NCBI GenBank assembly: GCA_015499995.1
Contig: JADNRV010000193.1
Location: 29,686-93,685 of the forward strand
Origin: Flammula alnicola
Taxonomy: Eukaryota; Basidiomycota; Agaricomycetes; Agaricales; Strophariaceae
Direction: 5' to 3'
DNA: 64,000 bases
Shown in pieces: positions 38,500 to 50,507 of the stretch. The position numbers and the translations under genes are program-made. Under the pieces are notes generated by a model. It saw nothing but the letters and a program-made list of their open reading frames with translations. It searched no databases and was not told the origin of the DNA. Each line of letters starts with the position of its first letter. The stretch's first letter is position 1.

Positions 38500-39471
38500 C
38501 TAGCAATATCCCTCGCCAAAGTTGTTTGAAGCACCAACAATAATATTCTGTGTTATCGTAAATTCATAGCGCTACAAGTAAATGGAACGGCAGACTCACG
38601 TAGTTCTGGGTGTCCCAAGCCTGGCCAGAAAGCGTGCAGCTACCACTACAGACAGCACATTGGTTCAAAATGGCCTGGGCCATACCATAGCCCAACTGGA
38701 TGAATTATTAGTATCGAAAGTTGGCCAGTTACCGATAGCCAAGAAAATTTACATAGTTGCAGCTGGGGCCGATGGTGTAAGAGTTCTATGGTCACGTTAG
38801 TCTAGAGAAACCAAACCCAATTGTATGGTCTAGGAGATAACACTCACGTCATTGCAGTAATATATGGCAGAGTTATCAGAACAGGTGACACGCGAACATG
38901 CTGGCTTGGGGCCAAGGTTACAGGCTCCAGCCCCGAGGTTGTTCAGGTAGTCGATACCCTCAGCGATGACGCTATAAATAGCATCGCCTTCGACGTTGCA
39001 GGCGACACGATCCTTTACAAAGTTAATTTCCGAGTCCTTCCTCGACTTCTCTCTTGGTTGAACGAAAGAAAGTCTTTACTTACGGGAGTGCGCTCTTCTA
39101 TGGATATGAAATCACGCTTTTCAAGGTTGAACGCCACAATGTTATACTTGGGGTTCATCTCAATGATTTGGTCATAGATTTCCTAACGGTGTATATTAGT
39201 GTATACACACCACAGTGGAGAAAAATGCCTGCGTCGTCTGGACTAACCTTTGGAGTTCCAGTAATGGTGAGATTGGCTCCACCTGGGGTAATCGGTCCAA
39301 TATAGGTAATTGGGACGAGCTTGGCGGTACCCGCGACTGTACTGGCCAATATGCCATTTCGAGTAGCTGAGGCCTTTCACGAAGTCAGTTAGGGGCTCTT
39401 GAATGATAATCTCTGGAAACATACAAATAAGGCCCAGATAGTGGTTAAAGCGAAGATTGAGAATTTCATTG
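38500..39471 (-). CDS. secreted cysteine-rich protein, unknown function
   Basis: About seven exons encode some 210 residues. The start MKFSIFALTTIWALF is a signal peptide. Conserved-looking segments follow: GPITPGGANLTITGT, EIYDQIIEMNPKYN, VACNVEGDAIYSVIAEGIDY, then a cysteine-rich half. Ten cysteines are visible in the mature part (ACNV, ACNL, ACSR, TCSD, YYCND, SCNY, QCAV, VCSG, SCTL, final C). The layout suggests a disulfide-stabilised secreted protein, and I take it to be a small secreted protein of Agaricomycete type. The first intron has a weak donor (two choices), and the third intron is short with several possible acceptors. No enzyme motif was recognised. An effector role would be a guess. 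Confidence 0.6.
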
Positions 39472-40503
39472 TGAAGAATGCGTCTTGGTCAAGCGAGTTA
39501 CGAGATTTGAAATGGACCACTGGCAGTCTTTATATGCTTTGGGGCAGAGGAGAAAGGAAAAAATAGGATTGTAGGCAAAATGATAGATCTTCCTTCGCCA
39601 AAAGATAGTTGTTCTTATTGTAGATAGTAGATTCAATATGCCTCAGAACTACTTGAGCCGTCATGTCTTGAGACCACTTGTGAGCACGAGGATCGTATTA
39701 GAACATCTCCCATCGACCGATGATGGGCATTCCTGCTCAATTCCTGCTCTTCTGACCGCTGAAAACCCGAACTTCATACGTCATTTGCGCTTCGCATCGC
39801 ACTTTGGTGCAGCCCCTTTTGAAACTCAGCATAGCTCGCACCTCCAGAGCTCCAACCCTCGGACTCCGGCACATCATGCCTCCCAAACTCCGTCGATTCA
39901 TTTCGGACCCAGCTACTGTGATGTGCACCACGCAATCTCGCTTCGTCTTCGACTTCGATGCAGCCTTCTAGCCTGATTGAGGCTTGAACGAAGGCAAGCA
40001 AATGAAGGGTTTGGACGGTCAAGAGATATGGATTGGTGGACAGGACGACACAGAGGGGCAAGCGATGGTGCGTACTCGCACCGTCTTCCAGTCGATTTTT
40101 TCTTCATCCGTCCCTTTAGAACTGCTCAGTTTTACCATATCGCCGTTCTTGTCGCTGGCTCTCTGCCCCTGTGACCTGGCGACGTAGAAGCCTTCTTGTC
40201 CCGACACGAGGGTTCATTGTTCCTCACTGTTCGTTCTCTTGTCGGTCAGGCATCTACTCATGCCCACTTTTGTTCGTGACCTTTCCTGTGCGAGGGACTG
40301 GCTTAATTCATGACGTTAGAAAAGCTGCGGGTCTGTCTGCCTAAGACCTCATTATCCGCTGTATCTTCTATCTTCTGCTTACCCATTTAACCTGCTACGA
40401 AGCCGAGGAAAACCTAGTTAGACGCAGCTCAGGATGCCTCCTGTCTGTCCCATACCATTGTAGTCCTCTTATCTCACTGGTCAGTCCATCACTCAATGAA
40501 GAG
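39472..40503. other. intergenic region
   Basis: Upstream of the secreted-protein gene and before the first DUF6533-like segment. Short frames only. Confidence 0.4.
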
Positions 40504-41445
40504 GGCGAAAGTTCTGTACATGTTCGCTCGATATTTTCCCCTCGGTATACAATGGTGAATGTCTATCTTCAAATACTCACAGTGCTGACCATGAAATCGT
40601 TCTAGGGTAAATACATATATTGTGTTCATTCCACGGTCTCGCGTATCAGTTCCAAGGCGTGGATGCATGGGATGGTTTCTTTTATTAACTACCAACGCAA
40701 GCGTTCTTCTGACCGCCGGTGACAGCTTGATTATGCTCAGAGGTGAGAATCATGGTCTTGTAATGTCAACAGATTGAATAAAAACCAACGACATGTAGTG
40801 TACATCCTCTATAATTGCAGCTGGAAGATGGCGGTATTCCTCATAAGTCTATTAGTTATGCAAGGGATGCTGATCGCGATATATACCTCGCGACCTCTCC
40901 ATCTCTTACCCTTCGGCGAGACCTGCAACATTCTCAAAATTCCCCGTGAGGCGGCACATATCATGTGTGTTTGTTCATCATTTTGAAAAGAGCCCGGTAA
41001 TGGACATCGATTTACAGGGCTGGCGTTGTGGTTACTCAAGCAATTTCATTACTTTTAACCACCACGAAAAGAAAAGTAGCATTTGGCGAGTCGGTTGTTG
41101 TCCACCTTGTAGTCCGTGACGGTGCTTGGGTATTCGTTCTCATTGTTTGTGAGTCGAGTTTGAGTTATCAATGTATACATTCTGATCTCTGTTTACATCT
41201 TACCGTTAGCCTTGTGGGTGACAATTATACCCTACTTTCTGTTTACACAAGTGGCAAAGCCCCACATCATGCTTGTGTACGTTCCTTTGCTTCCCATACT
41301 CGAGCAACGATAACGAGGCTATTTATCACCCTCATGTCAATCGCCGTATGTGTCCCCTTTTTTGCTTTGGTTGCTCTGGTGTTGACCTCACTTATCTCGT
41401 AGATCTGTCGCGTCATAATCAACATGCAGAAAGCTGCTATCGAGA
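40504..41445 (+). pseudogene. truncated DUF6533-like seven-helix protein gene (copy 1)
   Basis: This copy starts abruptly at the point that is mid-exon in copy 2 (KVLYMFARYFPL) and lacks the first exons. It then follows the same exon order: CMGWFLLLTTNASVLLTAG, LYNCSWKMAVFLISLLV, FGETCNI, HLVVRDGAWVFVLIV and ICRVIINMQK. Near 41477 it carries an 8-base loss relative to copy 2, which brings an early stop. The missing 5' part and changed 3' end indicate a non-functional duplicate. Family proteins are fungal integral membrane proteins of unknown function. Confidence 0.6.
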
Positions 41446-41832
41446 TGCGAGCTAATCGACATTCTGATTCTGGATATGGATATTGAATTCACAAGCTGCA
41501 TCGAAATGTTCGAAAACTCTCAGATATATACCGCGCCTGCACATCCGAGTCGTGCAAGAGGATCGACATCATAACTGACATTGCCCTGACTAATCGACTG
41601 GGAATAAGTAATGTGTACCTCCAAAAGGCTTTCCCCGCTGGCACCCAACTACTTACACAACTGTATTGAGGAACCTTGTGTAAACTTCAGACTGTTCTCG
41701 TCAACTCCAGGGTAGAGGTTTCCCTGGACGATATGCTTCTGGGCCTTTGTACCAATTGTTGTCCAGTGGTTGTCCACAGCCTAATACATTCTGCTATCCA
41801 TAGGAATTCATGTTAATTGGGTAGTACTAGGG
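40504..41832. repeat. direct repeat unit A, copy 1 (1.3 kb)
   Basis: It matches 44033-45390 in the same orientation with scattered substitutions and small indels. The match runs through the gene segment and on to the shared end (GTCCAGTGGTTGTCCACAGC ... AATTCATGTTA). The first base pairs with the middle of an exon in copy 2. Confidence 0.8.
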
Positions 41833-42151
41833 AAGAAAGATGTTATTATTTTGGAAATTGGCGGTATTCACATGTAGATAAAGCGTTTTACAGCAAAGGT
41901 ATAAATAATAGAGCCTGGGGGGATGATTGAGAAGCTACCGTCAGATGCCATGAATGAATGCGATCGCGAGGCGCTGGCGTTTTCTTGACGCTTTAGGCAA
42001 TTATTCTCCGGATTGCTCTGCACGGTGATTCTGGCGGCCCTGTAAGTAGCCCTTTGACAGAATCAAATCAGAACGGCTTGATGGCCCTGAAGAAACCTGA
42101 AGTTTCAAGGCGCCATGTTTAGCAGGCTCTTTCTCAGCTACCTTCAACTTC
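41833..42151. other. promoter region of reductase gene
   Basis: About 320 bases between the repeat and the ATG at 42152. No gene was seen. Confidence 0.4.
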
Positions 42152-43652
42152 ATGGCTATAGAGTTGCTCGTCTTCTGGCAATGGATTGGGCTTGTTTCCA
42201 TTCCATTCATCCTCCTAGGACTCTATATTTATCAAAATGACAAAGCTCTCGCCACTATTCCACAAAATGTTCTCTCCTTCTCTCCCAAGCGATGCAGCCC
42301 AAAGGACGTTCGAGAAACAGCTAAAAAAATCGCTAATTCCCCTCCAAAAGAGGAGGCTTTACCACCGAAGACTGGTCGAAGATATATTGTGGTCGGAGGG
42401 GTGCGTCTTACCTGAAATTCTATTCTGGTTCCAACCAATGGCTTACATACCTTGTAGGGAGGTTTCCTGGGAGGTTGGATCGTGACGAAATTACTGGAAC
42501 GCGGAGAAGCCTTCGATCATATCCGTTTGCTGGACCTACGCCCGCCTATAAATTATGTCGTGAAGGATGCTCTCCTCAAAGGCGTGCAGTTTATACCTGT
42601 GGACATTACAGATGCTGCCGCTTTAGAAGCAGCGTTCAAAGCACCCTGGCCAGCGGCTTCCACTTCCAATGGGCAACCCGAACCTGAAATCACAGTGTTC
42701 CACACCGTCGCCATCATCCGCTTCTATGAAAGACAACCAGAGTTCATGGAACGGTCAGCCAGGGTAAATGTAACTGGGACAAAGAACGTCATCAACACAT
42801 CTCGCGCCGCCGGCGCAACTGCGCTAATTTTCACGTCTTCCGGCTCAGTCGCTGTTCATAGCATTGGACTTTTCCTGTGGCCTTGGCAGAAGGAGCCTGA
42901 GAAGTTCCTGCAGGTCATAAACGACGATGACAGTCGCCTCCCCAAGCGACGAGAAGACTTTTTCTCGAACTATGCTGTGACGAAGATCCAAGCCGAAAGG
43001 ATCGTGCGGGCCTCCGACCGAGCACCCACCGGGACAGAGCTGGGGGCGAAGAAGGTGATGAGGACAGGCTGTACTTATCAGGCCCGGAAACCCAATTTTT
43101 GGTCCCCGGGGAGACTTGGTAACCGACATATACTTGGCGCGCGGAAGCAACCCCACTTGGACCTCCACTATGATACAGCCTTTCTCGTACATCGAGAACT
43201 GCGCCGCTGCACATCTATGCTACGAGGCGCGCCTTATCGACCTCCTCAATGGTAGCACGAACCCAGATATCGGGGGGCAAGCGTTCTGCATCACAGATCC
43301 CGGACCACCACCTACTTTCGGGGATTTCTACACCGTTCTTGAGACACGTACAGGCGGAAAATGCAATTTCCCCAAAGTTTCACCCACTGCCATGCTCCTC
43401 CTCGCGCACCTGCTTGAATTATATTCTCGAGTACACCACGCACTGCTCACTGCAGGCTGGAAGTTTGCCAGGTTGCTCCCACCATTGCAAGGCGATATCA
43501 TAAATCTCCAGCCCCCATTATTCTCTCTGACATCCATACATGCCATCGTTGATGACTCTCGTGCACGTTTACCCCCAGAGAAGGGCGGACTTGGGTATTC
43601 TGGAACATGGACGACTCTCGAGGGTGCCCATCGGTATCAAATTGACTACTGA
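42152..43652 (+). CDS. Erg26/3-beta-hydroxysteroid dehydrogenase-like NAD(P)-dependent reductase, one frame break
   Basis: The N-terminal exon begins with a membrane helix (LVFWQWIGLVSIPFILLGLYIY) and reaches RRYIVVGG. An intron (about 42401-42457) interrupts the nucleotide-binding loop, which continues GGFLGGWIVTKLL. Downstream lie HTVAIIRFYE, NVTGTKNVI, TSSGSVAV and YAVTKIQAERIV (the YxxxK catalytic pair). After VMRTG the frame changes by one base near 43074. RPGNPIFGP and PFSYIENCAAAHLCYEA then follow. The shift equals +1 (or -2), the opposite sense to the other breaks in the window. The family acts on sterols or sterol-like and isoprenoid substrates at the ER. Erg26 itself would be a C4-decarboxylating dehydrogenase; the exact substrate here is unknown. 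Confidence 0.75.
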
Positions 43653-43879
43653 AACGATTCGCCAATAACTCAAGTCAACATCAAGGTGCTGGTTATTCTG
43701 ACTTCAAGCTCCAAGGTCTACAAGCTTTCGTTCCACATCATCGAGGAGCGTTAAAAGGAGCGTATGGAGGAGGTGCAGGCATTGACCCAAAACCGTCTGC
43801 AAGAAGACGTCTTTCTACGGAAAGTGCTATGTTGTGAGTACCGTCCATGTTGATTTCGGATTCCAACGGGTGCCATTGA

Positions 43880-45141
43880 CCATCTCCCCGTTAATAGTGG
43901 CTGCTGCTGTGTGGCTGGTTTGGGAGTACATTATTACATGTCGCGATGAATATCTCTGTATTTGGAGGTCCGTATGTTGATATTTCCGCTGGCCTTTACT
44001 CAGTGACGTTGCCACAGAGGTTCCATAAGCAGGGTGAAAGTTCTGTACATGTTCGCTCGATATTTTCCCCTCGGTGTACAATGGTGAATGTCTATCTTTA
44101 AACACTCCCAGTGCTGACCGTGAAATCTTTCCAGGGTAAACACATATATTGTGTTCGTTCCACTATCCCGCGTGCCAGTTCCAAGACATGAATGCATGGG
44201 ATGGTTTCTTTTCTTACCGACCAGCGCAAGCGTTCTTCTGGCTGCTGTTGACAGCTTGATTATGGTCAGAGGTGAGAATCATGATCTTGTAATGTCAACA
44301 GATTGAATAAAACCCAATGACATGTAGTGTACGCCCTCTATAATTGCAGCTGGAAGATGGCGGTATTCCTCATAAGTCTATTAGTCATGCAAGGGATGCT
44401 GAGCGCGATATACTTGTATACCTCGCGACCTCTCCATCGTTTACCCTTCGGCGAGACCTGCAATATTCTCGAAACTCCACGCGAGGCGGCATATATCATG
44501 TGTGTTTGTTCATCATCTTGAAAAGAGGCCGTTAATGGACATCGATTTACAGGGCCGGCGTTGTGGTTACTCAAACAATTTTATTACTTTTAACCATCGC
44601 AAAAAAGAAAGTAGCATTTGGCGAGTCGCTTGTTGTCCATCTTGTAGTCCGTGACGGCGCTTGGGTATTCGTTCTGATTGTTTGTGAGTTGAGTTTGAGT
44701 CGTCCATTTATACATTCTGATCTCTGTTTACGTTTTCCCGTTAGCCTTGTGGGTGACAATTATACCCTACTCTCTGTTTACACAAGTGGCGAAGCCCCAC
44801 ATCATGCTCGTGTACGTTCCTTTGCTTCCCATGCTCGAGCAACGATAACGAGGCTATCTATTGGCATCCATAGCTGGCCAATCACTCTTCTGTCAGTCGC
44901 CGTATGTTTCCCTTTTTGCTCTGGTTGCTCTGGTGTTGACCCCACTTATCTCATACTGTAGATCTGCCGCGTCATTATCAACATGCAGAAAATTCCTGTC
45001 GACATGCGAGCTAATAGACATTCTAATTCAGGATCCACTGACATGGATATTGAATTCACAAGCTACATCGAAATGTTCGAAAACTCCCAGATATCTACCG
45101 CGTCTACACATCCGAGTCGTACAAGAGGGTCAACATCATAA
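43880..45141 (+). CDS. DUF6533-like seven-helix membrane protein (copy 2)
   Basis: Exons joined by short GT-AG introns keep one frame: AAAVWLVWEYIITCRDEY, KVLYMFARYFPL, CMGWF, VYALYNCSWKMAVFLISLLV, FGETCNILETPREAAYIM, HLVVRDGAWVFVLIV, ITLLSVAICRVIINMQK, and a polar tail to the stop at 45141. The order (WEYIIT, RYFP, LYN, ETC, VRDGAW, NMQ) is that of the DUF6533-type integral membrane proteins of Agaricomycetes, with about seven hydrophobic segments. The function is unknown. The first exon and start codon could not be settled; an ATG at 43829 does not splice cleanly. A 5'-truncated duplicate lies at 40504-41445 on the other side of the reductase gene. Confidence 0.65.
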
Positions 45142-45390
45142 CCGACCTTGCCCTGACTGACAGACTAGGAATGATGCATATTTTCGAAAACCTTTTCCCG
45201 CCGTCACCCAACTAAGTACTTACATAACTATGCCGAGGAACCTTGTGTATATTTCAGACTGTTCTCGTCAACTCCAGGGTGGAGATTTCCCCATGATGCT
45301 TTTGCCAGTCCTTTGTATTGATTGTCAATTGTCCAGTGGTTGTCCACAGCCTAATACATTCCACTATAGGAATTCACGTTAGTTGGGTGG
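44033..45390. repeat. direct repeat unit A, copy 2 (1.36 kb)
   Basis: The partner of 40504-41832. The two copies are close enough to align by eye over their whole length. They differ by small indels such as an extra TTGTATA in the membrane-helix exon and the ATTGGCATCC block near 44860 that is absent from copy 1. Confidence 0.8.
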
Positions 45391-46271
45391 TACCTAATAA
45401 CCATGCCATGAATGACAGCGCTGGTTCGCTGGGGTCCTACGTATCTTCGCCGCCATATCAAACAGTAATACCACCGTGGAATCAATTCATCTCTTCATGG
45501 GCACCAGCACCACGGAATCGGGAATCGAGGTGATGGACTCTCTGCCATGGGAATTATTCCAGGCTCTATTTTCTCTGCATTCGCTCGCCTTCAAGTTGAA
45601 CTGCCCAACACTTTCCCGAATTCATATTATTATTAATTTCGTAGCGTCCCAGGACGAGGAAGGAACAAAATTAACAACCGGCCCAAGCGGCACTTATCGA
45701 GCGAGTCCTAAGTTTGAGATTAGCAGACCTACTGTTGAATATTGAAGTGTGGATCTTTCTACTTCTTCGTACAGGGTTCTAAATTAGAGCCTCCTTCTTT
45801 CGATCACTTCTTGGAATATGCTACATGTATCTGTAGTGAAGCGTATGATTTTAATTTGGACTAACATTAAATATAGATGGGGTTGTTTGACGGATAAAAC
45901 TGCCAGGAAACCCCCAAAAGATGGTGAAAGATTGTAAAAGTTGTAAGTAAGTAACTGGAAAGAAGGGAAGCTGCGGCAAAGACAGCGACTAAAAAAAACC
46001 ACATGTAGAGAGACAAAGGATGAAGTTGAAGCAGCATGGAAACATGACCAACCCCAGTCTCGATTCTCTATCTCGTAGTAGCATTATCTTTCTTCGAGTC
46101 GTGTCCGCAGCGCACCGCACATCTTCCCAAGTTCGGTCGCCTTTCGTAGCCTAAACCGTGAACACGAATGCGGACGCGAAGAAATTGTAAATAAGTAGGA
46201 TCGGCCAAGCCTTTAGCTTTAGTGTCAGACACACAAGATCCACGAGGGGATGGGAGCACCTAATGCTGACA
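45391..46271. other. gene-poor region with dispersed repeat
   Basis: Short frames only. The third copy of the short dispersed repeat (GGATCGGCCAAGCC...ATCCACGAGGGG) lies near 46155-46250, immediately outside the hairpins that may mark a transposon end. Confidence 0.4.
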
Positions 46272-46322
46272 GTGATGTGCACATGCCTACTCTAGTAGAG
46301 TATTTAGGCATGTGCACATCAC
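46272..46322. repeat. large hairpin 1 (18-bp perfect stem)
   Basis: GTGATGTGCACATGCCTA at 46272 pairs perfectly with the sequence ending at 46322. The loop is about 15 bases and contains the smaller palindrome ACTCTAGTAGAGT. It lies 340 bp beyond the stop of the KDZ transposase. Confidence 0.85.
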
Positions 46323-46336
46323 ACTCTGAGCAGAGC

Positions 46337-46380
46337 ACTCTAATGTGCACACGAATGCCTAATCATGTGCACATTAGAGT
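46337..46380. repeat. large hairpin 2 (15-bp perfect stem)
   Basis: ACTCTAATGTGCACA pairs with TGTGCACATTAGAGT across a 14-base loop holding AATGCCTAATCA. It shares the ATGTGCACAT core with hairpin 1. Confidence 0.85.
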
Positions 46381-46660
46381 CAGCTCAGCACATGCTCAAG
46401 GCCATACAAGCCGTGCCGGCATATCCAAGGCATGCCTGCCGGCCTCTTGGTGCGCTTGTGGCGTGCATCCACACGCGCCTCCACACGCGCCTTGTGCGCG
46501 CTCAGGTGCGCCCATTCCCATATTTGTCAGCCCCCGCCGTTCCTCCAAGGGGCAACCGCCACATACCATTCTGGGTAATGTACTTAGTAGCTAGATCCAG
46601 TAAATCATTAAACCGCGTAATAAGCATCAATAAAATGTAATGCTTGTATTTCTAAGGATA

Positions 46661-49600
46661 TTACAGTGCATCTACAGATATAGACCCGAGGGGTGCATTA
46701 TGCTCAGCCTCATCTTGAAGCGGTGACACCTCGTCATCCTCACCATCGTCCTCCTCCCTCATGCTACTACTACGTGGAACAATATCACAGCGACCTTCAG
46801 ACTGTACATACTTTGCGACATTGCACCAGAGCATGCCACAGTGACACGCCATCATCAAGAATTGCTCCTGCTGGTTGAGCGCAAATGCGACCCGTCCTGC
46901 GTCGAACAGTGGGTCCGCCGGCACATTTGGAAGACACCAGCTAGCCAGATCCGCGGCGCGCTTAGACCAAGTTGCGGCACGATGGAGGAGGAACTGTTGA
47001 ACGCGCCGCATCTCCTCCTGCAGCAGTTCGACTTCCTCCCTCCATCGGTCTTGCCGTGCTCTGCTCTTACACCACTCCACGCGGAGAACTAAAGGTGTAA
47101 CATGTAGATATCAGTATAATCTGTCAGAAATTTCGAAGCATACACGCACTATCGTGGAGCGCCCCATCGCCGTGCATCTGCTCGCCAACCCCCGCATGCC
47201 TCCATATCCACGACAACATTCTATGACCCTCCGATGCGACCTCCTTCTCCGTCCCCCCTGGCTTCCTCCTTTGCTTCTTCCTCGCCTTCTCTGAGTCGTC
47301 ATCTTCAGCCGCTGCTGCACGGATGTCACCCTTCTTCAGTTCTGGAACAAGGTTCTCCCACCCCTCAACCCCTAATCGAGGCGCCAATCCAGCCAGCGCA
47401 GATCGCGCTGCACAGTATCGGTTTGCCGCAGCATTGACCTTGGCCTGACACCTCACGACGATGGTATTCACTCGAGTATTTGCCACTTGGCCACGCTGAA
47501 ACCGCGCCTTGTCGATGAGGACATAGGATCGAAGGCGGAGACCCTCGCGAAGATCGTCAAGCGCATCGGAGGCCTGTGCTTGGCGCAATTTCCATTCAAT
47601 ACTGAGCAGGCGCATGTCGCATGGAGTCGTGGAGGTCAGGGAGGAGGGAAGTCTGAGGAGCACCTCATGCGCGGGGATTTCCAGTTGTTCATCCATAGCG
47701 TCATGGGCACGAGCACGAACCATTCGTAGGCTGGGAATATACATGTGTTGAACCTCAATCCAGGCCTCGATCTTCCTCTTGAGTGTTGACATACGAAGCT
47801 TGAGGTTTGTCTTCTGTTTATCGGTAGCAGTAGTTGAGCTCAGACTTGCAGCGGTCATCGCCGTCTGACGTCTAGGATGTATGTTTAAATTGATATCTTA
47901 TTGAATAACATAACTAGAGACTTACTGGCTCTCCTCAAGGTCAATGCCCATAGAAATAAGGTGGCTGGCCGATATTTCCTCGTGCATTACATATGCGACA
48001 CCCAATGATGCGTCTGCATGTTCCTCGTCAGCAAGCTGAAGACGAACTGCATTTTGAGACAGCGCTAGACAGGCTCGTTATAAATAAAAGAATAAACCAT
48101 ACATTAGTCTGGTAACACACCTTTAACACGAGTTTCCATTGGATTAGGAAGGCTGGTATCCTTCTCCCAGGCAGATAGCTCCACCTCCCATAGCGAAACA
48201 TCCTCAGCGGGGAGCCTTTCTGTCAGCGCCTTGTGCAGCTCCCTATGCTCGACCATCTCAGGTACCGCATCTGTAATTCGCTTCAGGAGTATCGTCGCTA
48301 GAAATTTAAATGATCAGTTTCATTAAAATGTGCATAGAGGTGAATAACGCACCGAGCTTCACCGTCTTCTTCCAGTTCCAGTCTCCGAAATGGTCATCGA
48401 GAGTATCACGGCGGGCCCCCGGCCCCATTTCCCGAGTGCTTGAAGCAATGGGATTGATGTGAGCCCATCCACGTTCAACGCCTTCGCCATCTGTTCGCCC
48501 AACTTTGGGATTGAAATTGAACGAATACTTGGTCTGGCATTTCAGGACATGAGCGGGAAGATGGAATTTGGGGACCAGGAATCGATACGAGGTAGAGCTG
48601 TCATGATTAACGCGCATCCAGGATGGGTAGATTTTGAGGCGTTCCCAGAGGTTGATGCTCCATTGGCAGGCGATATCATATGATATCACGACCTCGACCA
48701 GCTCCTCGAGCTCCACGCTTGAGCAAAAGAGATAATCCATATTCACGTAGCTAAAAATAGATGCATTAGCAAACTTGTTCTATAAATATAAATGTCGTAG
48801 ATCACACACCGTTCGCCCTTCTGGAGATCTCCAACAGAGCTTGGGCGCTTCATATCGTGCCGAGTACAATCCACAGTCCCAGCCCCAGATGCTGCCAGCC
48901 CATCCTTTCCCCTCTCTTTGTTGACAGCGTTGTGATTGGAGCAAGTGCTGGGCTATTGTAGCGTTCATCAGAGGCGGCGACCATGAAAGAAATAAATCGG
49001 TACTCACCTCCTGTATTACGAGGGTTCCAAAAGTGTTTAAAAACTCCTTGAATTCACTCTCATGGACAAAGTATGCCCATCCATTGCTCAAGCTAGGATC
49101 CGAGGCATTATTGCTCACCATCTTCCGCTTCAATCGGAAGTTGGCATCCATTCCAAGGAAAAGAGTGTAGAGAAATCTAGAATGAGACATCAGTGACAAT
49201 AGATAATGAGATTCAATCATTCACACCTTTTTTCGGGGGGTGCATCCCTCCAATCGCTCTCCAGGTTTACTCCGGGATGAGGACATGCGGGACAGAGCAC
49301 GGCACATTCGCGTTGGCGCGTACCAGCTGCCCCAGAAGACTCGTGTCCACGTCCAGACCGCTTGAGCATCTTGATATTCCGGTACTGCCGGACCATTCTC
49401 ATGAACGCACGGTAGCGATCCTAATCAAGGCAGTTAGATAGATACTAAAGCGGCCCACTGGAATGAAATAGTATCTCACGGGAATTGTGGTCGTCCCTAT
49501 ATTGTCTGAAAGTCTTGCCAAAGACTGATAATACTCGAACGCAGATGCCTTGGATTCAAAGGATAGAATTTGAAAGGTATTGAGAACCCGCAGAGTGGCG

Positions 49601-50507
49601 GCTGAGCGAGGAAATCCGACGGTGGATGGGTACCAGCCAAAGCGAAGCAGTTGGACGAAATGGGGTGGAGGGGTACCACAGCCACAGTAGTTCAGCGTAA
49701 CTTCATGTATGCCATTCGTCTCTATGACAGTAAATGTGTTGTGGGAAGAGCGGACAGGGAAGTGGCAGGATTCGCCCAGCGGATGGCCGAGCTGGAAGCA
49801 GAAGCCTAGTGACTTGAAGCTAGTCTTTGCGAAGTACCCTTCTTCCCGCCAGACCTGTTACCACAAGGTAAGACATCCACATATGACATCAAGCAGGCAA
49901 ACTGACCTCGATCCGGTGCAAGCCATTCTGAAAGTGCCTGCGAAGAAGACAGCCAGAGCAGTACAGCTCACGGCCATCACAGTCAATGCACCGGTAAACC
50001 TGCGCGCCAGTATCACCACAGTCACGGCAGGTAGGCGTTAAAGTGCCACGGCTCTCTAATCGTAGGAACTCGGCGAGAAAGACTTCGCGATCGAGAAGCC
50101 ACTGCCGCATAGGAAAGTCCTGCCAGAACATTATTAAATTTTGTAATAGACAACAAGACTGTACATACCCCTTTGCGCTGTTTGCGAGTAGATGATTTTG
50201 GAATGCTGGTTTCTTCCAGAAACTCTGCGTATGCTGGATCGATTGCATCGTCAACATTTGCCTCCCAAATTGGGGCAGAGGATGGGTAAATTGGGTCATA
50301 TGGGTCATCCAATGCCGCGAAGTCGCCTGCATCAGTCAAATCGTCCAGCTCCACTTTACGGGAACGGTACCCCATTTGCCCGCTAGGCAGCATGCTGAAG
50401 GATGTCGAAAGGATAGGAGTGGATGCAGGCACAGGGGGATCAGGCTCGTCCGCGATGGAAATCATGCAGCCATTGGGTGAGCGTTGGCGGCGCCGTCGTT
50501 TCGACAT
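46661..50507 (-). CDS. KDZ transposase with N-terminal CxC2-like cysteine cluster
   Basis: About ten exons give a protein of roughly 1,000 residues. The start is MSKRRRRQRSPNG (ATG at 50507), a nuclear-localisation-like basic stretch. Next comes a treble-clef-like cysteine cluster: CRDCGDTGAQVYRCIDCDG, then YCSGCLLRRH. The KDZ core shows LFLGMDANFRLKRK (first Asp), CTRHDMKRP, VISYDIACQWSINLWERL (second Asp), PKFHLPAH, GRTDGEGVERGWAHINP (catalytic Glu region), and MGPGARRDTLDDHFGDWNW. The remainder is a long charged helical region and an acidic tail. All splice phases I could check are consistent and no stop or shift was found, so the gene may still be functional. KDZ transposases move DNA by an RNase H-fold mechanism in the nucleus. 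Confidence 0.9.

Noticed and set aside
49709..50041. Plus-strand frame within the transposase region
   Set aside because: It is a shadow of the minus-strand exons that encode the cysteine cluster and the sequence following it.
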